Source: Pseudomonadota bacterium
Lineage (GTDB): Bacteria; Pseudomonadota; Alphaproteobacteria; Rhodospirillales; Magnetospirillaceae
Direction: 5' to 3'
DNA: 60,863 nucleotides
NCBI GenBank assembly: GCA_023458315.1
Contig: JAEXAH010000123.1
Location: 1 to 60,863, forward strand
Part shown: positions 16,425 to 25,418 of the stretch, in pieces
Numbering within the stretch: the first letter of the stretch is position 1
Layout: each line of letters starts with the position of its first letter
Notes under the pieces: generated by a model
The model's input: the letters and a program-made list of their open reading frames with translations, nothing else
What the model was told of the DNA's origin: nothing
Databases searched by the model: none
Program-made: the position numbers and the translations under genes

Positions 16425-19421
16425 ATGATCGCAACCACGGCGACATGGCGGCGGCATCGGCCGCGCACCGGTACCCCCGTCCGCCGGACGGCATGGGCGG
16501 GGCTGCTGCTGTTTCTGGGGCTGCTGGCGGTGCCCGCCGCCGCCGTCCGGGCCGAGCCGCTGGCGCCGCTGGTGGTGGCGGTGGACGACAATTATCCGCC
16601 CTACGTCTTCCGCGACGCCGACGGCCACCTGCAAGGCATCCTCAAGGATCTGTGGGATCTGTGGTCGCGCAAGACCGGCATCCCGGTGCAGATCGAGGCG
16701 GGCGACTGGGCGGCGGCCCAGGCGCGCATGGAGGCGGGCGACGCCCACGTCCTCGACACCCTGTTCCGCACCCCGGCCCGCGAACGGCAGTACGATTTCT
16801 CGGCGCCTTACGCCACCATCGACGTCCCGGTCTTCTTTCACCGCGACCTGTCGGGCATCACCCAGGACCCGGCCTCGCTGCGCGGCTTCACCGTCGGCGC
16901 CAAGGACCGCGACGCCTGCGTCGACTGGCTGCGGACGCGCGGCATCGACACCATCACGCCCTATCCCAGCTACGAAGCACTGGTCCAGGCGGCGGCGCGG
17001 GGCGATGTCCGCGTGTTCTGCCTGGACAAACCGCCCGCTTTGTACCTGCTGTACCGCCACCGCCTGGACGAACGCTTCCGCCAGACGCCGCCGCTGTATG
17101 CCGGACAGTTCCATTGGGCGGTGCGCAAGGGCGACACCGCCACCTACCGGCTGGTCGAGAACGGCTTCGCCCAGATCACCCAGGCCGAGCGCGACACCAT
17201 CGAACAACGCTGGCTGGGGGCGCCGCTGTCCAGTCGGCTGGATTACGGGCTGCTGGTCCGCGTCGCCCTGGCGGTGGCGGCGGCGGCGGCACTGCTGCTG
17301 GCGTGGAACTGGTCGCTGCGGCGGCAGGTGGCGCAGCGCACCCGGTCGCTGATGGACAGCGAAGCCCGCTTCCGCACCATCTTCGACAACGTCAACGACG
17401 CCATCTTCATTCACGACATCAGCGACGGCCGCATCCTGTTCGTCAACCAGCGCATGCGCGAGATGTACCGCGCCGCCGCCATTCCCACCGACGAACTGAC
17501 CCTGGACCGGCTGAGCGAGAACGCGCCGCCCTACGACATGGAGGCCGCCCGCACCCGCATCGCCCGGGCGGTCGCCGGTCAGCCGCAGGTGTTCGACTGG
17601 CACGCCCGCACCCTGGACGGCACCCTGTTCTGGGCCGAAATCGGCATGCGCCGCGCCCATATCGGCGGCCTGGGCGACGCGCTGCTGGTGGTGGCGCGCG
17701 ACATCACCGAACGGCGCGACGCCGAAAGCGCGTTGCGCGAAAGCGCCGAGCATCTGGGGCTGGCGGCGCGGCTGGTCGGGTTGTCGGCGTTCCGCCACGA
17801 CGGCCATCTGCGCTATACCTCGGTGATCGAGCCGCAACTGGGCTTGCCCGCCCCGGCCATGCTGGGCCGCACCGATGCCGAGATCCTGTCCGCCGCCGAG
17901 GCGCAGCCGCTGACCGGCCTGAAGCGTCAGGCCATGACCGAGGGCGTGCCGCAACGGCGCGAGATCAGCCTGAGCATCGACGGCGAGCCCCGCCACCTGG
18001 ACGTGGCGGTGGCCCCGGTGCGCGCCGCCGACGGCGCCATCACCGGACTGATCGGCGCCAGCCTGGACATCACCGAGCGCAAGGCCGCCCAGGCGCGCAT
18101 GGATTTCCTGGCCCATCACGACCCGCTGACCCGGCTGCCCAACCGCCTGCTGGCCCGCGACCGCTTTCACCAGGCCACCTCGCGCGCCGAACGCCAGGGC
18201 CGCAAGGTGGCGGTGATGGTGCTGGACCTCGACCATTTCAAGACCATCAACGACACGCTGGGCCATCCGGCGGGCGATTCCCTGCTGCTGGAGGTGGCGC
18301 AGCGGCTGGGCCATTGCCTGCGCGACACCGACACCGTCAGCCGCCAGGGCGGCGACGAATTCCTGGTGCTGCTGCCCGACCTGCACGAATCCGAGGAAGC
18401 GGGCGCCATCGCCGAAAAGATCGTCGCCGCCCTGGCCCATCCGGTGGAACTGCATGGGCGGGAATTGGGCACCTCGATGTCGGTGGGAATCGCCATCCAT
18501 CCCGACGACGGCGCCGATTTCGACACCCTGATGAAAAAGGCCGACACCGCGCTGTATTCGGCCAAGGAAGCGGGGCGCAACACCTACCGTTTCTTCGACG
18601 CCCGCATGAACGTGGACGCACTGGAACATCTGGCCATCCGCAACGACCTGCGCCGGGCGCTGGAACGCGACGAATTCGTGCTGCACTACCAGCCGCAGGT
18701 GGCGGCGGCGGACGGCCGCGTGCTGGGGGCCGAGGCGCTGGTGCGCTGGAACCACCCGACGCGCGGATTGGTGCCGCCGGGATCGTTCATCGCCATCGCC
18801 GAGGATTGCGGCCTGATCGTGCCGCTGGGCGAATGGGTGCTGCGCCGGGCCTGCGCCGACGCCGCCGAATGGTGGGCGGCCGGGCATGAAGTCACCGTGG
18901 CCGTCAACCTGTCGGCCTTGCAGTTCAAGCGCGGCAATCTGGAAGACAGCGTGCGCGCCGCCCTGCACCAGACCGGATTGTCGCCGGGGGCGCTGGAACT
19001 GGAACTGACGGAATCCATTCTGATCAAGGACACCGACAACGTGCTGGCCAAGGTGCGCAGCCTGCACGCCGTGGGCGTCGAATTGTCCATCGACGATTTC
19101 GGCACCGGTTATTCCAGCCTGTCCTATCTGCAACGCTTTCAGGTGGACAAGCTGAAGATCGACCAGTCCTTCGTGCGCGCCCTGACCCACGAACAGGACA
19201 GCGCCGCCATCGTCACCGCCATCATCCAGATGGCGCACGGCCTGAACCTGAAGACCATCGCCGAAGGCGTCGAGGACGACGCCACCCTGGCGGCCCTGCG
19301 CCGCCAGGGCTGCGACCAGATCCAGGGCTATCTGACCGGGCGGCCCATGCCGGTCGGCGCCTTCCGCGAATTCCTGGCCGCGGCATTCCGTACAAACCGC
19401 AGGTCGCCCCGCGACGGTTGA
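16425..19421 (+). CDS. Periplasmic-binding-domain/PAS/GGDEF/EAL transmembrane protein
   Basis: This is a protein of 998 residues. A signal/anchor segment (about 22-43) precedes a type-3 solute-binding domain (about 45-265, 'VAVDDNYPPYVF...GILKDLWDLW'). A transmembrane helix follows at about 275-298, then two PAS domains (about 318-430 and 440-545), GGDEF (intact at 642-646) and EAL (intact at 770-772). An RxxD inhibitory site (R632, D635) sits five residues before GGDEF. The layout suggests that a small extracellular molecule, perhaps an amino acid, tunes c-di-GMP levels. ATG 16425 is chosen because it yields the signal segment; upstream codons overlap the divergent RNase gene. Confidence 0.92.
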   Translation: MIATTATWRRHRPRTGTPVRRTAWAGLLLFLGLLAVPAAAVRAEPLAPLVVAVDDNYPPYVFRDADGHLQGILKDLWDLWSRKTGIPVQIEAGDWAAAQARMEAGDAHVLDTLFRTPARERQYDFSAPYATIDVPVFFHRDLSGITQDPASLRGFTVGAKDRDACVDWLRTRGIDTITPYPSYEALVQAAARGDVRVFCLDKPPALYLLYRHRLDERFRQTPPLYAGQFHWAVRKGDTATYRLVENGFAQITQAERDTIEQRWLGAPLSSRLDYGLLVRVALAVAAAAALLLAWNWSLRRQVAQRTRSLMDSEARFRTIFDNVNDAIFIHDISDGRILFVNQRMREMYRAAAIPTDELTLDRLSENAPPYDMEAARTRIARAVAGQPQVFDWHARTLDGTLFWAEIGMRRAHIGGLGDALLVVARDITERRDAESALRESAEHLGLAARLVGLSAFRHDGHLRYTSVIEPQLGLPAPAMLGRTDAEILSAAEAQPLTGLKRQAMTEGVPQRREISLSIDGEPRHLDVAVAPVRAADGAITGLIGASLDITERKAAQARMDFLAHHDPLTRLPNRLLARDRFHQATSRAERQGRKVAVMVLDLDHFKTINDTLGHPAGDSLLLEVAQRLGHCLRDTDTVSRQGGDEFLVLLPDLHESEEAGAIAEKIVAALAHPVELHGRELGTSMSVGIAIHPDDGADFDTLMKKADTALYSAKEAGRNTYRFFDARMNVDALEHLAIRNDLRRALERDEFVLHYQPQVAAADGRVLGAEALVRWNHPTRGLVPPGSFIAIAEDCGLIVPLGEWVLRRACADAAEWWAAGHEVTVAVNLSALQFKRGNLEDSVRAALHQTGLSPGALELELTESILIKDTDNVLAKVRSLHAVGVELSIDDFGTGYSSLSYLQRFQVDKLKIDQSFVRALTHEQDSAAIVTAIIQMAHGLNLKTIAEGVEDDATLAALRRQGCDQIQGYLTGRPMPVGAFREFLAAAFRTNRRSPRDG

Positions 19422-19649
19422 CGGGGCACGGCGCCTTGCGCTTGGATGGGACCATGGTTGTGTTCGCGCCCCTTCGCCGTTTCCAGTGCCACGCCGGGTG
19501 CGTGCGAACCTGCACGCCCGCCCCGGCGGCGGCCGTCTAGACCACCGCGCGACGGCGAAGCCGGGGCCTTTCCAGCATTCCATTTTTTTTCATCCCGTTC
19601 CGTCCGCCGCCCCCGGCGCGGACGGGAGTGCCTGCGCAAAGGAGCCGCC

Positions 19650-20072
19650 ATGTCCGCCATTCCCGAATCCTCGCTGCCGCCCATCACCCTGTCCGCCACC
19701 GACGTGGACCGGCTGTGGGTGTTGTCCGCCGCCAGCCGCCGCCAGGCCCCCGACGTAGTGGATTTCCTGGAAGGTGAACTGGAACGCGCCCGCGTGCTGC
19801 CGCCGGAATCCCTGCCCGACAGTTTCGTGCGCATGGGGTCGCGGGTCAGCTTCCGCGACGATGGCACCGGACTTACCACCCAGGTCGAACTGGTCTATCC
19901 CGGCCAGGAAGATGCGGAAGCGCGCCACATTTCCGTCCTGTCGCCGGTGGGCGCCGCGCTGATCGGGCTGTCGCCCGGCCAGTCCATCGTGTTCGTCAGC
20001 CCGCACGGCCGCCGCCGCAAGCTGACCGTGCTGGCGGTTGAACAGGGGGGAAGCGGCTTTTCCGCCGCCTGA
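19650..20072 (+). CDS. rnk: Rnk-like nucleoside diphosphate kinase regulator (GreA/B C-terminal fold)
   Basis: This protein of 140 residues has a short N-terminal helical part and a GreA/GreB C-terminal FKBP-like domain ('SRVSFRDDGTG', 'VYPGQEDAEARHISVLSPVGAALIGL', 'GQSIVF'). Rnk proteins bind RNA polymerase near the secondary channel and were first described as regulators of nucleoside diphosphate kinase. The start is set by a GGAG 5 bases before ATG. The 19422-19649 stretch upstream shows no other feature beyond an isolated T8 run. Confidence 0.82.
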   Translation: MSAIPESSLPPITLSATDVDRLWVLSAASRRQAPDVVDFLEGELERARVLPPESLPDSFVRMGSRVSFRDDGTGLTTQVELVYPGQEDAEARHISVLSPVGAALIGLSPGQSIVFVSPHGRRRKLTVLAVEQGGSGFSAA

Positions 20073-20093
20073 GGCGGCGTATGAAAAGAAACT

Positions 20094-20107
20094 TTCCATG
20101 TATGGAA
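20094..20107. promoter_or_regulatory. Candidate upstream activator site (inverted repeat) for the hydrogenase promoter
   Basis: TTCCAT-GT-ATGGAA is a perfect 6-bp inverted repeat about 125 bases before the -24 element. Sigma-54 promoters need an enhancer-binding protein, and this is the right distance. The protein (a HupR/HoxA-type activator is typical) is not encoded in the window, so the assignment is inference. Confidence 0.3.
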
Positions 20108-20120
20108 CTTAAATAACCAC

Positions 20121-20150
20121 AAAGGGCGATCATGCTGCATCGCCCACTTT
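20121..20150 (+). terminator. Probable terminator of rnk
   Basis: GGGCGAT (20124-20130) pairs perfectly with ATCGCCC (20139-20145) around an 8-nt loop; ACTTTTCC follows, and AAA precedes the stem and can extend it. The U-tract is short, so this is moderate. A second small hairpin straddles the rnk stop codon (20063-20079) without a U-tract. Confidence 0.45.
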
Positions 20151-20230
20151 TCCGGGCCTTTTCGGCTTAGCCCTTGGAATCCCACCCGTCCGGCCCCACC
20201 CGCCCCCATCGGCCGCCTACCCGATGGAGT

Positions 20231-20245
20231 TGGCACGGGTCTTGC
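20231..20245 (+). promoter_or_regulatory. Sigma-54 (-24/-12) promoter of the hyb/hyp operon
   Basis: TGGCACG-N4-TTGC matches the sigma-54 consensus exactly, including the invariant GG and GC pairs at the right spacing. Transcription should start near 20256, leaving a leader of about 120 bases before hybO. The 20073-20376 gap therefore holds the rnk terminator, a candidate activator site and this promoter. Sigma-54 control of uptake hydrogenases is established in several proteobacteria. Confidence 0.8.
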
Positions 20246-20376
20246 GGATGGGAAACCAGGCAACCGAGAAGAGGAACGCCGGGAGGTTTTGGGAACAGCG
20301 CAAGCGCGGCCGGGTGCCGTGCCGCCCGTCCCCCGCCCCCCGCCGTTCGCCAGACCTGGAGAGGTGGGGTAGAGCG

Positions 20377-21504
20377 ATGTACGACGACAGCGCCAACATT
20401 GACGGAACCGAGATCGAGACCCGCTTCGGCGTGTCGCGCCGCGATTTCATGACGTTCTGCGCGGCCATGGCCGCCACCATGGGTCTGCCCAAGGGCGCCG
20501 ACGCCCAGATCGCCGAGGCGATCACCAAGAAGGACCGCCCTTCGGTGATCTGGCTGCATCACCAGGAATGCACCGGCTGTTCCGAATCGCTGCTGCGCTC
20601 TGAACATCCGACCCTGGAAAAGCTGATCCTGGAAATCATCTCGCTGGATTACCACGAGACGCTGTTCGCCGCCGCCGGCCATCAGGCCGAGGCCGCCCGC
20701 AAGGCCGCCATGGAGAAGAACAAGGGCAAGTACCTGCTGGTGGTCGAAGGCGCCATCCCCATGAAGGACGGCGGCATCTACTGCAAGATCGGCGGCCAGA
20801 CCTCGCTGGAGCTGACCCGCGAGGTGGCAAAGGACGCCGCCGCCATCATCGCCATCGGCTCGTGCGCGTCGTGGGGCGGCATGCCCTCGACCCCGCCCAA
20901 CCCCACCGGCGCCACCGGCGTCGGCGAGGCGCTGGGCCGCAAGGACGTGGTGACGATCCCCGGCTGCCCGCCCAACCCCTATAATTTCCTGTCCACCGTG
21001 GTCCACTTCCTGACCTTCGGCAAGCTGCCCGCCTTGGACAAGGAAAACCGCCCGATCTTCGCCTATGGCCGCCTGATCCACGACAATTGCGAACGCCGCG
21101 CCCATTTCGACGCCGGCCGCTTCGCCATGGAATTCGGCGACGAAGGCCACCGCAAGGGCTATTGCCTGTACAAGCTGGGCTGCAAGGGTCCGGAAACCTG
21201 GGCCAACTGCCCGGCCATCGGCTTCAACGACGGCGGCCAGGCGTCCTGGCCGGTCGCCACCGGCCACCCCTGCATCGGCTGCACCGAAAAGGGCATCGGC
21301 TTCGCCAAGCCCATCCACGCCTTGGCCGACCTCAAGACCAACCCGCCGATCTCGTACCCGCGCATCGTCGAGGAAAAGGGCGAGGGCGCGTCGCTGGGCG
21401 CCGCCGCGCTGGTGGCGGGCGTGGCCGGTCTGGCCGCCGGTGCCGGTTATAAGCTGGCCGGCAATCTGGGCAAGGCCGACGCCAAGGACGAGGGCGAGGA
21501 GTAA
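20377..21504 (+). CDS. hybO: [NiFe] hydrogenase small subunit, Hyd-2 (HybO) type
   Basis: This is the electron-transfer subunit of a membrane-bound H2-oxidising hydrogenase, with 375 residues. The Tat signal has RR at residues 21-22 ('SRRDFMTF'). The proximal cluster ligands begin with C65 and C68 in 'HHQECTGCSES'; the Gly between them, not Cys, marks a standard [4Fe-4S] rather than the oxygen-tolerant [4Fe-3S] cluster. Distal and medial cluster regions follow ('NCERRAHFDAGRFAMEFGDEGHR', 'HPCIGC'). A C-terminal hydrophobic helix ('AALVAGVAGLAAGAGYKLAG') anchors it in the membrane. ATG at 20377 is preceded by GAGAGG-type purines. It is first in the operon and closest in pattern to E. coli HybO. 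Confidence 0.95.
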   Translation: MYDDSANIDGTEIETRFGVSRRDFMTFCAAMAATMGLPKGADAQIAEAITKKDRPSVIWLHHQECTGCSESLLRSEHPTLEKLILEIISLDYHETLFAAAGHQAEAARKAAMEKNKGKYLLVVEGAIPMKDGGIYCKIGGQTSLELTREVAKDAAAIIAIGSCASWGGMPSTPPNPTGATGVGEALGRKDVVTIPGCPPNPYNFLSTVVHFLTFGKLPALDKENRPIFAYGRLIHDNCERRAHFDAGRFAMEFGDEGHRKGYCLYKLGCKGPETWANCPAIGFNDGGQASWPVATGHPCIGCTEKGIGFAKPIHALADLKTNPPISYPRIVEEKGEGASLGAAALVAGVAGLAAGAGYKLAGNLGKADAKDEGEE

Positions 21505-21510
21505 ACCGCC

Positions 21511-22488
21511 ATGTCGGTCAATCGTCGAGACTTCCTGAAAGGGGCCGCAGGCGGCGGCGCCGCGCTGGCGACAGCGGCGGTGGCGTCCGCGCCTGCCCAG
21601 GCCCGCGAGAACAAGCCCATGCCGCCCAACGCGGTCGGCCTGCTTTACGATTCCACCCTGTGCATCGGCTGCAAGGCGTGCGTGCAGGGCTGCAAGGACG
21701 CCAACGGCCTGCCGCCCGATTTCAACACCGCCGAGCAATTGTGGGACACCCCCATCGACATCGGGCCGAAGACCTATAACGTCATCAAGCTCTATGCCCA
21801 TGGCACCGCCGAGGTGAAGGACCAGGAGCAGAACGGCTACGCCTTCGTCAAGAAGTCGTGCATGCACTGCGTCGATCCGTCCTGCGTCTCGGTCTGCCCG
21901 GTCACGGCCATGACTAAGGACCCGCAGACCGGCATCGTCGCCTATGACGCGGACATCTGCATCGGCTGCCGCTATTGCGTGCTGTCGTGCCCGTTCGGCG
22001 TGCCGCAGGCCGAGTACGACACCCCGACGCCCAAGATCAAGAAGTGCGAGATGTGCCGCCACCGCCAGGCGGAAGGCAAGATCCCGGCCTGCGCCGAGGT
22101 CTGCCCGACCGGCGCCACGGTGTTCGGCCCCATCACCGCCATCGATGCCGAAATCGCCCGCCGCCGCGCCATGAAGCCCGGCGAAACCGCGACCTTCGAG
22201 CGCCGCACCCTGGGGTCGGGCGATGTGCACGAAAAGGCCGCGCCCCAGTATCTCCAGCATGTCTACGGCGAAAAGGAAGTGGGCGGCACCCAGTTCCGCT
22301 TCATGTCCAGCGTCGATTACGAAAAGCTGGGCATGCCCGACCTGCGCGAGCGTTCGTACCCGGCGGATTCCGAGGGCATCCAGCACACGCTCTATAGCGG
22401 CATGATCGCCCCCGCGGTGGTTTTCGCCGGTCTGGTGTGGGCCGCCAAGCGCGCGTCCCACGTCGAAGACGAGCACCCGGAGGAGTAG
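21511..22488 (+). CDS. hybA: HybA-type periplasmic iron-sulfur subunit
   Basis: This protein of 325 residues carries a Tat signal (RR at 5-6, 'NRRDFLKG') and ferredoxin-like four-cysteine repeats. These include 'CIGCKACVQGCKDAN', 'CMHCVDPSCVSVCPV', 'CIGCRYCVLSCPFG' and 'CEMCRHRQAE...CAEVCPTG', so four [4Fe-4S] clusters are likely. A C-terminal transmembrane helix ('MIAPAVVFAGLVWAAKRA') tethers it. It relays electrons from HybO toward HybB and quinone. The order hybO-hybA-hybB-hybC is that of the E. coli hyb operon, and the gap to hybO is 6 bases. Confidence 0.95.
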   Translation: MSVNRRDFLKGAAGGGAALATAAVASAPAQARENKPMPPNAVGLLYDSTLCIGCKACVQGCKDANGLPPDFNTAEQLWDTPIDIGPKTYNVIKLYAHGTAEVKDQEQNGYAFVKKSCMHCVDPSCVSVCPVTAMTKDPQTGIVAYDADICIGCRYCVLSCPFGVPQAEYDTPTPKIKKCEMCRHRQAEGKIPACAEVCPTGATVFGPITAIDAEIARRRAMKPGETATFERRTLGSGDVHEKAAPQYLQHVYGEKEVGGTQFRFMSSVDYEKLGMPDLRERSYPADSEGIQHTLYSGMIAPAVVFAGLVWAAKRASHVEDEHPEE

Positions 22489-22494
22489 GCCGCC

Positions 22495-23679
22495 ATGGGC
22501 AATTTCCATAACGAACACGAACCCCTGGGCGGCAAGCTGGTCAGCAAGACCACCATCGTCTGCGCCATCCTGGCCGCCATCGCCGTCTTCCTGCTGGCCA
22601 AGCGCATGGTGCTGGGCCTGGGCGCCGTCACCAACCTGAACAACGGCTATCCCTGGGGCATCTGGATCGCCTATGACGTGGTGATCGGCACCGCCTTCGC
22701 CTGCGGCGGCTATGCCATGGCGCTGGTGTGCTACATTCTGAACAAGGGCGAATACCACCCGCTGGTGCGCCCGGCCCTGCTGGCGTCGTGCTTCGGCTAC
22801 ACCCTGGGCGGTGTGTCGATCCTGTTCGACCTGGGCCGCTGGTGGAACGCCTGGCACATCCTGGTGCCCAAGTACATGCAGACCAACTCGGTGATGTTCG
22901 AGGTGGCGCTGTGCGTCATGAGCTACATCCTGGTGCTGTGGATCGAGTTCGCCCCGGCCATCCTGACCAAGTTCCACATGACCCACCTGCGCAAGAAGCT
23001 GGACAAGGTTCTGTTCGTCTTCGTGGCGCTGGGCTGCCTGCTGCCGACCATGCACCAATCGTCGCTGGGCACCCTGCTGGTGGTGCTGGGCTACCAGATC
23101 CATCCGCTGTGGCAGACCCCGCTGCTGCCGCTGCTGTTCCTGTGCTCGGCCATCTGCATGGGCTTTTCCATCGTGGTGTTCGAGGCGGTTCTGGGCTCGG
23201 CCGGGTTCCGGCGCTCGATCAAGCACGAGATGCCGCAACTGGCCAAGATCGCCCGCATCGTCCAGGGCTTCATGGTGGTCTATCTGGTGCTGCGCTTCGG
23301 CGATCTGATCGTGCGCGGCGAATTGGGCGCCATCTTCACCTCGGGCCTGCGCTCGCTGATGTTCATCATCGAGATCGCGCTGTTCGCCACCCCGGTGGTG
23401 CTGTTCAGCCGTGCGCGTGCCCGCACCGGCAAGCAGGGTCTGTTCGTCGGTGCCGTCGCCATGCTGCTGGGCGGCGCGCTGTACCGCCTGGACGCCTTTC
23501 TGGTGGCCTATGACACCGGTCCCGGCTGGCACTATTTCCCCAGCGTTTCCGAGCTGATGGTGACGTTCGGCATCATCGCCGCCGAGATCCTGCTCTACAT
23601 CGTCTTCGTCCGGACGCTTCCGGTCTTCTACACCCACAAGCTCACGCCGGCCGAACTGGCCGCCGCGCACGAAAAGTAA
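22495..23679 (+). CDS. hybB: HybB/NrfD-type integral membrane quinone-reactive subunit
   Basis: This protein of 394 residues has about ten transmembrane helices, typical of HybB in the NrfD/PsrC superfamily. It lacks haem ligands of the cytochrome b type and is thought to link the periplasmic Fe-S relay to the quinone pool. In E. coli Hyd-2 it also enables proton-motive-force-linked H2 evolution. A GGAG lies 9 bases before ATG, and the gene begins 6 bases after hybA. Confidence 0.94.
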   Translation: MGNFHNEHEPLGGKLVSKTTIVCAILAAIAVFLLAKRMVLGLGAVTNLNNGYPWGIWIAYDVVIGTAFACGGYAMALVCYILNKGEYHPLVRPALLASCFGYTLGGVSILFDLGRWWNAWHILVPKYMQTNSVMFEVALCVMSYILVLWIEFAPAILTKFHMTHLRKKLDKVLFVFVALGCLLPTMHQSSLGTLLVVLGYQIHPLWQTPLLPLLFLCSAICMGFSIVVFEAVLGSAGFRRSIKHEMPQLAKIARIVQGFMVVYLVLRFGDLIVRGELGAIFTSGLRSLMFIIEIALFATPVVLFSRARARTGKQGLFVGAVAMLLGGALYRLDAFLVAYDTGPGWHYFPSVSELMVTFGIIAAEILLYIVFVRTLPVFYTHKLTPAELAAAHEK

Positions 23680-23691
23680 GGAGCCACTGCC

Positions 23692-25398
23692 TTGTCCAAG
23701 CGTATTACCATCGACCCCATCACCCGGATCGAAGGGCACCTGCGCATCGACGTCGAGGTCGATAACGGCAAGGTGTCCAAGGCGTGGTCCTCTGGCCAGA
23801 TGTGGCGCGGCGTCGAGCTGATCCTGCTCGGCCGCGACCCGCGCGACGCCTGGGCCATCACCCAGCGCATCTGTGGCGTGTGCACCACCGTGCACGCCAT
23901 CACCTCGGTGCGCGCGGTCGAGAACGCCCTGAACCTGGAAGTGCCGGTGAACGCCCAGTTCATCCGCAACATGATCGCCAGCGCCCACGCCCTGCACGAC
24001 CACATCGTGCATTTCTACCACCTGTCGGCGCTGGACTGGGTGGACGTGGTTTCGGCGCTGAAGGCCGATCCGGTCAAGGCGTCGCAACTGGCGGAATCCC
24101 TGTCCGACTGGGGCATGAATTCCAAGCACGTCATGACCCAGACCCAGGAAAAGCTGAAGACCTTCGTGGGCTCGGGCCAGTTGGGTCCGTTCACCAACGG
24201 CTATTGGGGCCACCCGGCCATGAAGCTGCCGCCCGAGGTCAACCTGCTGGCGGTCGCCCACTATCTGCAAGCCCTGGAAGCGCAGCGCCACTGCTCGAAG
24301 ATCGTCACGATCCTGGGGTCCAAGTCGCCGCACATCCAGAACCTGGCGGTGGGCGGCGTCGCCAACCCCATCGACACCAACAGCCAGTCCAACCTGACCA
24401 TCGAGCGTCTGCTGAAGGTCAAGGAACACATCGACGCGCTGTCGGAATTCGTGCGCAAGGTCTATCTGCCGGACGTGTGCGCGGTGGGCGCCTTCTATTC
24501 CGACTGGACCAAGTACGGCAAGGGCATCACCAACTACATCTCCAGCCCGGACTTCCCCATCGATTCCAAGGGCACCCAGTTCATGGTGCCGGGCGGCCAC
24601 GTCCCCGACGGCGACCTGGGCAAGTACAAGCCGTTCACCCAGTTCGGCGACCAGTACCTGCGCGACGGCGTCGAGGAATCGGTCAAGCATGCCTGGTACG
24701 AATATTCCAAGCCCGGCCCGCTGCACCCCTATAAGGGCGAGACGACGCCGCACTACACCGACTTCCAGGACGACGGCAAGTATTCCTGGTTGAAGGCCCC
24801 GACCTTCTATGGCAAGCGCGCCCAGGTCGGCCCGCTGGCCAACGTGCTGTGCGGTCTGGCCGCCGGCCACCAGCCGACCGTCACCTACGCCACCAAGGCG
24901 CTGGATACGGTTTCCTCGCTGCTGGGCAGCAAGGTCGGCCCGGAAATCCTGCATTCCACCATCGGCCGCCACGCCGCCCGCGCCATCCGCTCGGGCGTCA
25001 TGACCGAGGTGCTGGCCCAGAACTGGTCCATGCTGATCGAAAATATCGGCAAGGGCGACAACACCACCTTCAACAAGCCGGTGTTCCCCAAGGGCGAGGT
25101 CATGGGCTTCGGCATGCACGAGGCGCCGCGCGGCCTGCTGTCGCACTGGACCGTCATCAAGGACGGCAAGATCGCCAATTACCAGTGCGTGGTGCCGTCC
25201 ACCTGGAACGCCGGTCCGCGTGACGAGAACGACGTCATCGGCCCCTACGAGGCGTCGCTGATGGACAACCCCATCGCCGATCCGGAACAGCCCCTGGAGG
25301 TGCTGCGCACGGTGCACTCGTTCGACCCCTGCCTGGCCTGCGCCGTGCACGTGCACGACGAGGACAAGCGCGAGGTCGTGCAGGTGAAGGCGCTGTAA
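23692..25398 (+). CDS. hybC: [NiFe] hydrogenase large (catalytic) subunit, Hyd-2 type
   Basis: This subunit of 568 residues holds the NiFe(CN)2CO site. The L1 motif 'RICGVCTTVH' supplies C61 and C64; the L2 motif 'DPCLACAVH' supplies C547 and C550, with H553. The 15 residues after H553 (starting VHDEDKRE) are the C-terminal tail removed by the HybD protease after nickel insertion. It has no signal peptide and is exported bound to HybO. The start is TTG at 23692, fixed by a strong AAGGAG 8 bases upstream and by the family N-terminus SKRITIDPITRIEGH. Confidence 0.96.
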   Translation: MSKRITIDPITRIEGHLRIDVEVDNGKVSKAWSSGQMWRGVELILLGRDPRDAWAITQRICGVCTTVHAITSVRAVENALNLEVPVNAQFIRNMIASAHALHDHIVHFYHLSALDWVDVVSALKADPVKASQLAESLSDWGMNSKHVMTQTQEKLKTFVGSGQLGPFTNGYWGHPAMKLPPEVNLLAVAHYLQALEAQRHCSKIVTILGSKSPHIQNLAVGGVANPIDTNSQSNLTIERLLKVKEHIDALSEFVRKVYLPDVCAVGAFYSDWTKYGKGITNYISSPDFPIDSKGTQFMVPGGHVPDGDLGKYKPFTQFGDQYLRDGVEESVKHAWYEYSKPGPLHPYKGETTPHYTDFQDDGKYSWLKAPTFYGKRAQVGPLANVLCGLAAGHQPTVTYATKALDTVSSLLGSKVGPEILHSTIGRHAARAIRSGVMTEVLAQNWSMLIENIGKGDNTTFNKPVFPKGEVMGFGMHEAPRGLLSHWTVIKDGKIANYQCVVPSTWNAGPRDENDVIGPYEASLMDNPIADPEQPLEVLRTVHSFDPCLACAVHVHDEDKREVVQVKAL

Positions 25399-25418
25399 AG
25401 GGCCAATCCTCCATGTCG

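Noticed and set aside
16296..19583. Long antisense frame in continuity with the RNase T2 gene
   Set aside because: Only the last 215 codons (after the signal peptide ATG) look like a protein. The rest is the shadow of the GGDEF-EAL gene.
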